From positions 186,001 through 250,000 of the forward strand of contig NZ_JAEKFT010000003.1 in assembly GCF_018524365.1 (NCBI RefSeq): 64,000 bases of DNA, in the 5' to 3' direction. This stretch comes from Denitromonas iodatirespirans. GTDB taxonomy: Bacteria; Pseudomonadota; Gammaproteobacteria; Burkholderiales; Rhodocyclaceae. Under the pieces are notes generated by a model. It searched no databases, had not been told where the DNA came from, and saw only the letters and a list, made by a program, of their open reading frames with translations. Shown one piece after another: positions 37,988 to 46,569 of the stretch. The translations under genes and the position numbers were made by a program. Position 1 is the first letter of the stretch; each line of letters begins with the position of its first letter.

Positions 37988-40789
37988 TCACGAACGCTTC
38001 TCCTTTAGCCGCCGGGCCACCTCATAGGCGGCTTCCAGCTCCGAGCAGCCGCGCTCGCGCATGATTCGGCCACGCTCGGCCTTCTCGTGCTGTTCGGTCA
38101 TTGCCAGGGCCAGGGGCAGGGTGGGCGGCACGTTGCGGAACAGGTATTCGCCCATGGCGTTGAGCAGTACGCCCTCGGTGTATTTGGGCGCCGCCTTGCG
38201 CGCGTCCTGGATCATCTTGCGCTGCGCCTCGGTCAGTGGCCGAAAACGTGCGATCTCGTCGATTTCGTTCGGATTGCGTAGCGTCAGCACCAGCCACCAC
38301 TCGCACATGTTGAGGATGCGCGCGGCCTGGTCCGGGAAGTCCTCCATGTTCTGCGTGGCGAGCCAGAACCACGCGCCGAGCTTGCGCCACATCTTGGTGG
38401 CCTTGACGAGGAAGGGGCTGAGCAGCGGGTTGCGCGTGACGATGTGCCCCTCGTCGGTCAGGAAGATCGTCGGCCGCCCCTCGTAGTGGCTCGCCTCGAT
38501 CACACTCTGTACCCGGTTGACCAGCGAGGTATAGGCGATCGCCAGCGCGTCCTCGTAACCCTCGCGGGCGAAGTGGCCCAGCTCGACGATGATCACGTCC
38601 GCGTCCGGCCAGTCCTCGCCGTAGCCGTTGAAGACTTCGCCACGCAAGCCTTCGTCGCAAAACACCATCATGGCCTGACCCATCTCCTCGGCGCGGGCGC
38701 GGCGTGCCTCACCCAGGTCGGTGGCCTTGCGCATGGCCATCAGGCAGCGCGCCACATCCTCGACGCGCGGATGCGGCTTGCCGTCGCGCTTTGCCTCCAG
38801 GGCAGCATTGAGGATGGCCTGTGCAATGAGGTATTGGTCCGCGCGGCTCATGCGCGCCTCTTCGGCGCTCTCGCCACCAGTGATCATCAGGCGGGCCTGG
38901 ATCACCATTTCGCCAAGGTAATCGCGCCGCTCCTCGTCCCCTTCTTCGTCCCCCTCGCCTTGCTCGTCTTGGGCCGCCTCCAGCGTCTCCGGCGACATTC
39001 CCGCATCGCGCTCGAGCAACTGCATGGCGTTGGCGAAAACCGGCAGCGAGACCGGCTTGCCCGGCGCGATGTGCTGCCGGTGGACGCGCAAGCCGTGCGC
39101 CGCGAAGAAGTCGCCCAGCAGCTGGAAGCTCTCGCCGGCATCAACGATGATCATGCGAGGGCGGTGCACCGCCATGGTCGTCATGCACAGGTAGTTGAGC
39201 GTGGCGCTCTTTCCGGCCCCGGTGGGGCCGAGCACCAGCAGGTGGCCATTGGCCTTGCGATCGTTCCGGTTCAGCGGATCGACCAGCAGCGGCTCGCCAC
39301 CCCGGTTCCACAGCATGAAGCCGGGGCTGCCGGTGCCGCGCGCGCGCCCGTACAGCGGCAACAGGGCGGCGATCTGCGAGGCGAACATCAGCCGGCTGCG
39401 GCGCATGTGTTTCTCATCGAAGACCGGATCGAAGCACATCGGCAATGAGCGCAGGAACACGTCGCAGCCGATCAGCTCGTGGCGCGGATCGATGAACTTG
39501 AGCCCGGCGTTGGACAGCGAGCCCTGCACAGCCGAGACGTTCTCGCTCAGCCGGGCGTCGTCGTCCCCGCGTACGATGACCGACAGAAAGCAGGGGAAGA
39601 GCTTGTCGCGCTGCGCCATGCGTTCGAGTACGGCCTCGGCCTCGTCATAGGTGTGGCCAGCCTCCGCGGTCTGAGCCCGGCTAGCCATCTGGATGGCGCC
39701 GATGCGCGCGCGCATGGTGTCCTGGGGCGTCGCCACGAATGTGGCGCAGAGCATGGCGCCCACCGGCAGCCGGTCGAAGCGCGCCACTTGCTTGTCGGCG
39801 ATCGCGCGCTCGGCGGTGAAGTGCCCGACCTCGGGGCTCTGCTGCATGTGCTGCAGCGCCATGGCGCGAAACGCGCGCTTGCCGAAGCGCCAGATGCCTT
39901 CATCTGGATCGGACTCGGGCCAGTCGGTGAAGATCGCCTCGCCCAGGTCAAACTGAGGCACCACGTTGCCGTCGGCCGGCAACGCGAAGGCATCGAGCAT
40001 CTCGCGCACCGACCCGAGGTAGTCCGGCACGGGGTTGATGTAGGGCAGCATCCACGCCCAGTAGTCGAGCCGGTCCATACGCCGGGTAGTGATGCCGGTC
40101 TCGCGCAAGGAGGCGATAAGCGCATCGGCCGCCAACTTGAGCTGATCGAGCGGTTGTTCGCGCTCGCGTGCAATGTCGTAGCCGGGCGGATAGCGGCGGT
40201 AGATCGCGCAGCGCACCCGGCGGATTTGCCCGCGCCACACCTCGCCGGAGACCAGATCGTCGACGAACAGCCCTTCGTCGCGGCTGACCTGTTCGAAGTG
40301 CTCGGCCAACTGCTCGAGCACGGTGCGCGTCAGATCGGACTCGGCGATCCGGCTGGCGCGATCCGAGGCGGGGCCGCCGTTGACCTCGATTACGTAGGCG
40401 CGCACCTGGTCCACGAAGGCGGACAGCTCGGTGTCGTCGTTGCAGTAGAACTGCACCACCCAGGGCGCGGTGTCATGCTCGGGCAGACTGGAGATCGCGT
40501 TTTGGATCTCGCGACAGCGAGCGAGCAGATAGTCTTCGCTGCGCGTCGAAGTCGGGATTGGCGTCAGTTCGAACATCATCGCGCGGCTGAGGCCGTCCTC
40601 GAAAATGAAAGTGCCGCTGCCGGGCAGGCAATCGACCACTGGCATGTGGTCGGTGAAGGAGGGTGGGCGCATCGCCTGGCGGCGGCGCTCGCGCACCGTC
40701 AGCCCCTTGCGGTGGACGCGCCCGGGCCTGGCTTCTTCTGCCGCGGGGGCAGCGTTGGGGCGCTCGACGCGCTTGATGAATCCGAACAT
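37988..40789 (-). CDS. VirB4/TraC-type conjugative transfer ATPase (TIGR03744)
   Basis: 933 residues, the length of the PFL_4706 family. Walker A GPTGAGKSATLNYL (about 515-530) is followed by RPRMIIVDAGESFQLL and, later, the Walker B/glutamate RPTIFLTDEGHIVTRNPL and the VirB4 C-terminal LVLTLRNPNEIDEIARFRPL. Powers pilus assembly and substrate transfer at the inner membrane. Highly acidic insert at about 600-625 (EQGEGDEEGDEE). Confidence 0.93.
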   Translation of the reverse strand: MFGFIKRVERPNAAPAAEEARPGRVHRKGLTVRERRRQAMRPPSFTDHMPVVDCLPGSGTFIFEDGLSRAMMFELTPIPTSTRSEDYLLARCREIQNAISSLPEHDTAPWVVQFYCNDDTELSAFVDQVRAYVIEVNGGPASDRASRIAESDLTRTVLEQLAEHFEQVSRDEGLFVDDLVSGEVWRGQIRRVRCAIYRRYPPGYDIAREREQPLDQLKLAADALIASLRETGITTRRMDRLDYWAWMLPYINPVPDYLGSVREMLDAFALPADGNVVPQFDLGEAIFTDWPESDPDEGIWRFGKRAFRAMALQHMQQSPEVGHFTAERAIADKQVARFDRLPVGAMLCATFVATPQDTMRARIGAIQMASRAQTAEAGHTYDEAEAVLERMAQRDKLFPCFLSVIVRGDDDARLSENVSAVQGSLSNAGLKFIDPRHELIGCDVFLRSLPMCFDPVFDEKHMRRSRLMFASQIAALLPLYGRARGTGSPGFMLWNRGGEPLLVDPLNRNDRKANGHLLVLGPTGAGKSATLNYLCMTTMAVHRPRMIIVDAGESFQLLGDFFAAHGLRVHRQHIAPGKPVSLPVFANAMQLLERDAGMSPETLEAAQDEQGEGDEEGDEERRDYLGEMVIQARLMITGGESAEEARMSRADQYLIAQAILNAALEAKRDGKPHPRVEDVARCLMAMRKATDLGEARRARAEEMGQAMMVFCDEGLRGEVFNGYGEDWPDADVIIVELGHFAREGYEDALAIAYTSLVNRVQSVIEASHYEGRPTIFLTDEGHIVTRNPLLSPFLVKATKMWRKLGAWFWLATQNMEDFPDQAARILNMCEWWLVLTLRNPNEIDEIARFRPLTEAQRKMIQDARKAAPKYTEGVLLNAMGEYLFRNVPPTLPLALAMTEQHEKAERGRIMRERGCSELEAAYEVARRLKEKRS

Positions 40790-40799
40790 GGCAAGCTCC

Positions 40800-41252
40800 T
40801 CAGCGCTCGGTGGTCTGGGGCATGGGCGCGCCGCCGCGCCAGGCGGCCGCCTCGCCGGGCAGCAGGTATTCGACGCGCTCGTACATCGGGAACACGGTGA
40901 AATAGCCCGGCACCGGGTAGCGCCCGCCGGACAGGTGAGGGAAGACGTACATCACCAGGTCCGGGTTCGGCGCGCGCGCGAAGCGCTGCTCGATGCCATC
41001 GATGACCAGGGCGCTCGACGCATCCGGCCCGCCTGCGTCGCGTGCCGCGCGCAACGGAAGACCCGCGCGCGCCTCGATCGCACCGCGCGCACGCGAGCTG
41101 CGCGGGGCGTCGTAGATCGCCTTCATGTCCGGCCCCTCGGCGGGCAGGGGCGACTTGCGCGGCCCAGCCACCGAGCAGGCGGACAGCAGCGCGGCGCAGG
41201 CGAGGGCCGCGAGCAGGCGGCCGGGAGGGGTCAAAACGTCAGTGCAGGCCAT
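40800..41252 (-). CDS. Conjugation lipoprotein TIGR03751
   Basis: 150 residues: lipobox LAALACAALLSAC ends at about residue 26, then GPDMKAIYDAPRSSRARGAI, VMYVFPHLSGGRYPVPGYFT and FPMYERVEYLLPGEA, the family signature. VirB7/TraV-like role in the outer-membrane core is the usual inference. The gene begins inside the 3' end of the TIGR03752 gene. Confidence 0.82.
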   Translation of the reverse strand: MACTDVLTPPGRLLAALACAALLSACSVAGPRKSPLPAEGPDMKAIYDAPRSSRARGAIEARAGLPLRAARDAGGPDASSALVIDGIEQRFARAPNPDLVMYVFPHLSGGRYPVPGYFTVFPMYERVEYLLPGEAAAWRGGAPMPQTTER

Positions 41253-42609
41253 GGTATGAGTCTCCACGCGAGGTGTTGGCGGCCAGATCCGCGCGGCCGT
41301 AGTCGAGCCGGCGCGCATCGCCCTTCTTGTCGATCGGGATCTGCTTTTCGATATGCACCACGATTTGTGCGCCGGCGCCGGTGACCACCGCATCGAAGGA
41401 GTTGTCCATGCGCCTCAGGATCCATTGGGTCACCTCGTCGGTACCGCCGGAGATCGCGCGGCCCAGGACGTAGCGGCCGGTGTCACCGGTGACCGCGGTG
41501 CTCGAGCTGCCGGTCAGTGCGCTGGTGGTGGTCGTGGTCTGCGCCGCAGCGGCCGCCTCGGCGGCCAGCGAGAGCGTCTTGAGACCAACGATGTCGGTGA
41601 GATAGGCCGGCGCGTTGGTGACGAAGCGGCCGGCCACGCAGGGGTTGCCGTAGGCGTCGGAGATGTAGCCGAGGCGGTTGCTCGTACCGGCGCTACCCAT
41701 CTCGACCGGTCCGCCGCCGCCCTTGCGCTCGCTTACGGTCTGGATCGAGCCATCGGCGAAAACGAAGGTCATCGACTGAATGAAGCCCTCGGAGCACGAG
41801 AGCGTCATGTCGCCCACCGCGATGCCCGAGACCACGATGCCGGCCAGGTTGGACGGCAGGTAGTGGCCGTTGGCGGCCAGGTTGTCCGGGCCGAGCAACA
41901 CCTTGAACTGCATCGGGTCGGTGACCTTGCCATCGACCGGCACGCGGCCGACCACCGCGGTCATCGCCGTGGCGCCGGTGAGCGTGGCGTTCTCCGGGAT
42001 GGTGAAATAGGGCACATCGGGCGGTGCCTCGGGCTTGCCCGCTTTGGGCGGCGCCACGGCCGGCGCCGCGGTACGGACCACGCCCTGCTGGCCGTCGGCA
42101 CCCGCGGCCAGGTGGTAGCCCGGCGGTAGGACGAGACGCGGCTTGGGTGCATTGGCGGCACCAGTATCGGCCAGGCCCGGTCGCCGAGCGCCGTCGGTAG
42201 CGGTCTCGGGGACGGAGGCAGCATCGGCGTCAAGGGCGGCCTGCACCTGTGCCTGTGCCCTCTCCTGGCGCAGGCGCGCCTCACTGCGCTGTACATTGCG
42301 TTCGAGGTCGGCGCGCAGGCGCGCCTCCATGTCATCGGCACGGCGGTTCTGCTCGCGCAGCCGTTCGTTCTCGTCGCGAAGGCCGGCCAGCTCCTTTTCC
42401 ATGCGCCGAAAGCCGCCCACCACCGTATTGAGCGTCTCCTGCGGTGTGTCGGCGTCAGCGCCCGGCTCGGTGGGCGGCAGCGGCACCTCGTTCATCGGTG
42501 CGCCGGCTGGTACTGCCTCGTCGTCGCCGCCGAGCATCGTCAGCGCACCGGCCACGACTAGCAGTGCGACGACGATCAGCGGCAGCAGCTTGTTATGTGC
42601 GATCTGCAT
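41239..42609 (-). CDS. TIGR03752 conjugation protein (VirB10/TraB-like)
   Basis: 456 residues. Inner-membrane anchor (about 8-26), long coiled coil (ETLNTVVGGFRRMEKELAGL ... EARLRADLERNVQRSEARLR), Pro-rich linker and a C-terminal beta domain (PYFTIPENATLTGATAMTAV; GIVVSGIAVGDMTLSCSEGF; AYLTDIVGLKTLSLAAEA). Same architecture as VirB10/TraB, which link inner and outer membrane parts of the channel. Confidence 0.87.
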   Translation of the reverse strand: MQIAHNKLLPLIVVALLVVAGALTMLGGDDEAVPAGAPMNEVPLPPTEPGADADTPQETLNTVVGGFRRMEKELAGLRDENERLREQNRRADDMEARLRADLERNVQRSEARLRQERAQAQVQAALDADAASVPETATDGARRPGLADTGAANAPKPRLVLPPGYHLAAGADGQQGVVRTAAPAVAPPKAGKPEAPPDVPYFTIPENATLTGATAMTAVVGRVPVDGKVTDPMQFKVLLGPDNLAANGHYLPSNLAGIVVSGIAVGDMTLSCSEGFIQSMTFVFADGSIQTVSERKGGGGPVEMGSAGTSNRLGYISDAYGNPCVAGRFVTNAPAYLTDIVGLKTLSLAAEAAAAAQTTTTTSALTGSSSTAVTGDTGRYVLGRAISGGTDEVTQWILRRMDNSFDAVVTGAGAQIVVHIEKQIPIDKKGDARRLDYGRADLAANTSRGDSYHGLH

Positions 42610-42618
42610 GGGGGCTCC

Positions 42619-43620
42619 TCAGCGGGCGTCCGCAAAGCGGCCGTCGGAGACCAGGTACGCGGCCGTGGTGTCGGCCGCGTTGCCCGCGCCATGCAGGCGC
42701 CAGTGCTGCGCGGTCAATGCCACCCAGCGCCCGCGGAACATCGCCGGATCGAGCTGTAGCGGCACACTGCCGCGGTTGCTCAGGCGCACCGCGGTCACAC
42801 ACAGCTTGCCGGCGCACCAGGAGGCCAGTACGTTCGCCTCCACGGCACCACCGCGCACCAGGTCCTTCGCCAGTTCTGGCGCCACCTGCTCGCGGCGGAC
42901 GCGTGTCGAGACCGGGATCAGCCGTGGCGGCGCGTACAGCGACTGCGCCGCGAAGCGGGTCAGCTCGGCCATGTCGGGGTCGGCTGCGGCCGGCGGCACC
43001 AAACTGACGTCGGCCTCCGCGCCGGGCCGCGTGCCGGGCAGGTGAATCACCAGGTCGGGCAGACGCTCGGGAGTGCCCGGGCCGGCGTGCGCACTCACAT
43101 CGAGCGGCAACACCACGCTGCCATCGACTGCCTGCACCAGCAGCCGGACACGGGCGAAGGGCTCGCGGGCGGTCAGGTACAACACGTTCTCGATCGGCTG
43201 GACCAGCAGTCGCCCCTCAAGGGCGGGCGGCAGCTGGATCATTGGCACGAAGGGCAGGTCGATCACGCGCTCAGCCTCGATGCCCAACACCACCGGCAGC
43301 GGCCGGTTCTCGTAGAGCACATGCGTACCCCCGCGTCGGGCGCGATCGATGTCGGCAGCGGCAACGCCCGGCACGGCGGCAATGGGCGTCGCCGCGGCGT
43401 CGGCGCCGGCGGGGCTGCGGCGGCGCGGGCCGGTGGTCGGGGTGCCTTGCGCGGCGTCCTTCTCGCCACGTGGCAGGAAACCCAGGTCAGGAAAGGCCGA
43501 CGTGTCCGCCTGCATCAGGGTGTCGAGCGGCGTTGCCGGCGTAGCCGTGGCGGTGGCGGGGTTTTGTGCCTGCGCGAGTAGAGGCAGCAGGGCCAGCAGA
43601 AGGGTAGGCAGGGTTCGCAT
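42619..43620 (-). CDS. TIGR03749 conjugation protein (TraK/VirB9-like)
   Basis: 333 residues: signal peptide (about 1-18). After a variable Pro/Ala region follow VLYENRPLPVVLGIEAERVI, RLLVQPIENVLYLTAREPFA and VLPLDVSAHAGPGTPE, then the C-terminal domain (AAQSLYAPPRLIPVSTRVRR; RGRWVALTAQHWRLHGAG). PFL_4704 family, periplasmic/outer-membrane core component analogous to TraK. Confidence 0.83.
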   Translation of the reverse strand: MRTLPTLLLALLPLLAQAQNPATATATPATPLDTLMQADTSAFPDLGFLPRGEKDAAQGTPTTGPRRRSPAGADAAATPIAAVPGVAAADIDRARRGGTHVLYENRPLPVVLGIEAERVIDLPFVPMIQLPPALEGRLLVQPIENVLYLTAREPFARVRLLVQAVDGSVVLPLDVSAHAGPGTPERLPDLVIHLPGTRPGAEADVSLVPPAAADPDMAELTRFAAQSLYAPPRLIPVSTRVRREQVAPELAKDLVRGGAVEANVLASWCAGKLCVTAVRLSNRGSVPLQLDPAMFRGRWVALTAQHWRLHGAGNAADTTAAYLVSDGRFADAR

Positions 43621-43626
43621 TGCGCT

Positions 43627-44325
43627 TCACTCCGAAGTGATGGCGGGCGGCATGGCGCCGCGCGGCGCGGCGGTGGTGCCGGGGGCAGGGGTTGCGAGCG
43701 CGGCCGGTGCCAGGCGCTCGGGTTCGCGACCGCCGTAGCAGTTGAGCGCCAGCTGCCAGGGATTCAGCTCACGATCAACGTCATAACGCACCACATGCAG
43801 CGGGTAGCGGATGAAGGTGTCCTTGACCGGCACGCCGTTGGTGGTCTCGGTCAGCTGGGCGTCGATCAGCACCGTCCATCCGCCCCCATGGTCGAGTACG
43901 CGGTTGGCCGCGTAGCCGTAGCCCGGGATCTCCTGCAGGGCGCGGGTACGCCGCGACAGTTCGGAGCGGCGCGCCTTGGCGTCCAGATCGTCGCGCAGGC
44001 GCGCACGGCAGGCCGGCGTGAGGTAGTTCTGCAGCGCATGGATGCGCGCCCCGTAGTCCTTTGCGCCATCCTCGGGCCAGCGGTTGAGTTGCTGGAGCAC
44101 GTGGAAGCCGAACAGATAGACGTTTGCCGGCTGCACCTCGGGCACCGTCCCCAGCCGGACGGAGGCGCCCGAACTCAGGTCGGGCGGGATATGGGCCACA
44201 AACTCGGTCTGCTGGCTGCGCCAGGCAAGCACGGTGATCAGCAGCGCCGCGAGGAGCGCTGCGGAGAACCAGCGATGGAAGACGACCGCGCGGTGCGCTT
44301 CGGCCAGGGCGTTGGTGAATGCCAT
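43627..44325 (-). CDS. TIGR03746 conjugation protein (TraE/VirB8-like)
   Basis: 232 residues: N-terminal membrane anchor (FSAALLAALLITVLAW, about 20-36) and a periplasmic domain (ANVYLFGFHVLQQLNRWPED; YLTPACRARLRDDLDAKA; GGGWTVLIDAQLTETTNGVP; FIRYPLHVVRYDVDRELNPW) of the PFL_4703 family, similar in plan to VirB8/TraE. Followed after 6 bases by the TIGR03749 gene. Confidence 0.84.
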   Translation of the reverse strand: MAFTNALAEAHRAVVFHRWFSAALLAALLITVLAWRSQQTEFVAHIPPDLSSGASVRLGTVPEVQPANVYLFGFHVLQQLNRWPEDGAKDYGARIHALQNYLTPACRARLRDDLDAKARRSELSRRTRALQEIPGYGYAANRVLDHGGGWTVLIDAQLTETTNGVPVKDTFIRYPLHVVRYDVDRELNPWQLALNCYGGREPERLAPAALATPAPGTTAAPRGAMPPAITSE

Positions 44326-44331
44326 GGGGAC

Positions 44332-44736
44332 TTATCCTTGCTTTGGGCGGGGACGGCGGGGGCTTGGCGCCGGATGCAGGGAGCGGCCCAGATCCCACAG
44401 GCTGCTCAGGTCGATAAACCGGTCGGGCAGCGCGAAGTGACGCGCTGCCATGCGTTTGGCGAGCAACACGTGATAGCCCTGCGGCCGGTCGCGCTTGAGG
44501 CGTTGAAACCAGCCGGCAAGCAGGTACACCGTGACAATCGGCATGGCGCCGCAGACGAGCACCGCAACTACAGGATGGAGCTTGTGACCGATCAGGATGC
44601 CCGGGGGCAGCCAGGCGACGAAGGCCAGCCCGGCCGCCCAGAACATCTCGCTGGAGGTCAGGCCCCGCAGGATTGGCGGTGCACCATTGGTACGGTCGAC
44701 CAGGGGGGCGTGTGTGCCGGGCTGGTTGTCGCTCAT
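44332..44736 (-). CDS. TIGR03750 conjugation protein (TraL-like)
   Basis: 134 residues with two adjacent membrane helices (EMFWAAGLAFVAWLPPGILI; VVAVLVCGAMPIVTVYLLAG) followed by KRDRPQGYHVLLAKRMA, as in TraL/VirB3-type proteins. ATG lies two bases after the previous stop; the longer open frame upstream has no support. Confidence 0.83.
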   Translation of the reverse strand: MSDNQPGTHAPLVDRTNGAPPILRGLTSSEMFWAAGLAFVAWLPPGILIGHKLHPVVAVLVCGAMPIVTVYLLAGWFQRLKRDRPQGYHVLLAKRMAARHFALPDRFIDLSSLWDLGRSLHPAPSPRRPRPKQG

Positions 44737-44738
44737 GA

Positions 44739-45137
44739 TCAGAAGATCGCGTTGGCTTCGGTCAGGAAGTAGATGCCGATGGCGATCGAGAACAAGGCGA
44801 TGGCGCCGAATGTCAAGATGCTGCCGACGGTTCCCCGACCGTTGTTGTAGGCGAGCAGTTGGGACACCAGGCCGCCTGCGCCCATCAGGAGCAGCGCAGC
44901 GCCGATCAGCAGCGCGCCGTAGTCCACGGTCTGGTCGGTGAAGTCGCGGGCATAGCCGAGCACATCGCCCTGGGCGAGAGAGGTGCTGTTGGTCGGCGCG
45001 ACGGTGGGCAGGGCCGCGTGGGCGGGGCCGCAAAACAGCCCCAGGGGTAACACGGCGGTCAGCAGGGCACTGAGGCGGCGCAGGACACCACCGCCGGCAC
45101 CGAGTGCGCGTTGGAGAAGGGATTTGAACAAGTGCAT
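44739..45137 (-). CDS. TIGR03745 protein, probable pilin (VirB2/TraA-like)
   Basis: 132 residues: long signal sequence (SALLTAVLPLGLFCGPAHAA), then a short polar stretch and two hydrophobic helices (YGALLIGAALLLMGAGGLVS; ILTFGAIALFSIAIGIYFL). The layout matches VirB2-type pilins. The start at 45137 with CAGGAG upstream was chosen over a longer frame to 45218 that would bury the signal peptide. Confidence 0.83.
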   Translation of the reverse strand: MHLFKSLLQRALGAGGGVLRRLSALLTAVLPLGLFCGPAHAALPTVAPTNSTSLAQGDVLGYARDFTDQTVDYGALLIGAALLLMGAGGLVSQLLAYNNGRGTVGSILTFGAIALFSIAIGIYFLTEANAIF

Positions 45138-45221
45138 GGTCGAACTCCTGTTTGTCATGACGAGGTGCCGCGAATCGAAGGTTTCATCCGTGTGCGTGCG
45201 GCGCGCACGCGAATTCATGGG

Positions 45222-45473
45222 TCACACCACCAGCCACACCAGCATGATCAGCACGAATATGGCGCGCCCGAGGTACAGCACGAAGCGCAGCCACCCCTCG
45301 CCCAGCGGGCTGCTGGCCAACTCGAAGCCGAGTTTTTTGACGATGTAGCCGGCCCACAGGAAGGCGAGGATCACGACCACCGAGGCGATGAACACCTTGA
45401 GGTCGGATGGCCCCGCACCATTCCAACCGGCAGCGGCCTTCCAGGCGGCAACCTGTCCGGAGCTCATGCCCAT
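45222..45473 (-). CDS. TIGR03758 (DUF3262) small membrane protein
   Basis: 83 residues with two membrane helices (FIASVVVILAFLWAGYIVKK; FVLYLGRAIFVLIMLVWLVV) and an N-terminal amphipathic part (SGQVAAWKAAAGWNGAG). Standard member of the MPF_G pilus region, unknown role. Confidence 0.82.
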   Translation of the reverse strand: MGMSSGQVAAWKAAAGWNGAGPSDLKVFIASVVVILAFLWAGYIVKKLGFELASSPLGEGWLRFVLYLGRAIFVLIMLVWLVV

Positions 45474-45515
45474 CGGTACGCCTCGCTGAGGGGGTGTTGA
45501 TGGCGCATTGGCGAC

Positions 45516-45806
45516 TCATTGACGGTAATCGCCACGCAGCGGCGCGACCGCGCGTGGCTGGCGCGGCGCATCAAGGTGCTCGTCGATTGCCGCGGCCATC
45601 AGGTCCAGGTCGCGCGTGAGCCAGTCGTATCGAAATCGCACGCGCCCCGTGGTGTCGGCGGCACCCGCGGCATCGCGCACCTGGGCCTGAATCAGCCTCA
45701 GCTCGTGCTGGATGCGTGCGAGGTTCTCGCGTTCGAGACTCTCGTCGGCGAGCGCCGGACCGCTGGCCAGCGCGGCGAGCAGGGCGGGGAGCATCAGTCG
45801 TTTCAT
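45516..45806 (-). CDS. RAQPRD-family conjugation protein (TIGR01690)
   Basis: 96 residues: signal peptide (about 1-20), helical middle (LERENLARIQHELRLIQAQV) and the family C-terminus DAPRQPRAVAPLRGDYRQ. Periplasmic; role unknown. Confidence 0.87.
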   Translation of the reverse strand: MKRLMLPALLAALASGPALADESLERENLARIQHELRLIQAQVRDAAGAADTTGRVRFRYDWLTRDLDLMAAAIDEHLDAPRQPRAVAPLRGDYRQ

Positions 45807-45816
45807 GGTTGATTCC

Positions 45817-46569
45817 TCACAGGTACTTCTTGAAGCTGGAGACGGTGGTGCTCAGGCTCATCGCCGCCGCAGCGGCGAAGAGCAGCACCAGGTAGGCCGG
45901 GTTGAGTCCGCCGAAGGGCCAGGCCAGGTAGGCGGCGAAGCCCACGGCGAGGAACCAGCCGGTGAAGCGCTTGGCGTGGTGGTACACAAAGCTCGACTCG
46001 CGCCCGCCGGACCACTTGCGCAGGTCGCGGCGCACCAGCCCATCGACCAGGCCGATGCAGATCGCCATCGCGAAGGCCGGCAGACCGTAGAAGGCGATGG
46101 CCAGGCGCACGGCGGTGTCCTGTGCCGTGTAGTAGGACGCCTCGAGCCAGTCGGCCGCCTCGGTGAGCACGCGCTGGCGAATCGCCTGGCCGCGCGACGC
46201 GCCGGCGGAGGTCTGCGCAGAGGTACGCATGCGCGCCAGCTGGTCGGCGAGGCGCGCCTTGGAGAAGGGCCAGGCGGCCCAACCCGCCATGTCGCGCGCG
46301 AAGGCCTGCGTGTCGCGCACCAGCAGCGAGCGCGGGAAGGTCCGCACGTAGCCGTAGTCCTCGATCAGACCGGCGCGCGCATGCTGGGCGCGCTGCTCGG
46401 GCCACAGCGTGTACATGCCGCCGATCTCGATCAGCGTGGCGCCGATCCAAGAGCCGATGGTCGTGAGGATCAGGCCGAGCGCCAGCGCCAGCAACCAGCC
46501 GATCGGGCCGCGCGCGCGCTCCTGCTGCGAGCGCTGTTCAGACGGCCGGCGGTTTTGTTCTGCGCTCAC
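45817..46569 (-). CDS. TIGR03747 conjugation membrane protein
   Basis: 250 residues. Membrane helices near 22-45 (IGWLLALALGLILTTIGSWI), 160-180 (AIAFYGLPAFAMAICIGLVD) and 205-240 (GWFLAVGFAAYLAWPFGGLN; AYLVLLFAAAAAMSLST). Between them a helical cytoplasmic or periplasmic domain. PFL_4697 family, encoded with the coupling protein (4-base overlap with traD), which suggests they act together. Confidence 0.85.
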   Translation of the reverse strand: MSAEQNRRPSEQRSQQERARGPIGWLLALALGLILTTIGSWIGATLIEIGGMYTLWPEQRAQHARAGLIEDYGYVRTFPRSLLVRDTQAFARDMAGWAAWPFSKARLADQLARMRTSAQTSAGASRGQAIRQRVLTEAADWLEASYYTAQDTAVRLAIAFYGLPAFAMAICIGLVDGLVRRDLRKWSGGRESSFVYHHAKRFTGWFLAVGFAAYLAWPFGGLNPAYLVLLFAAAAAMSLSTTVSSFKKYL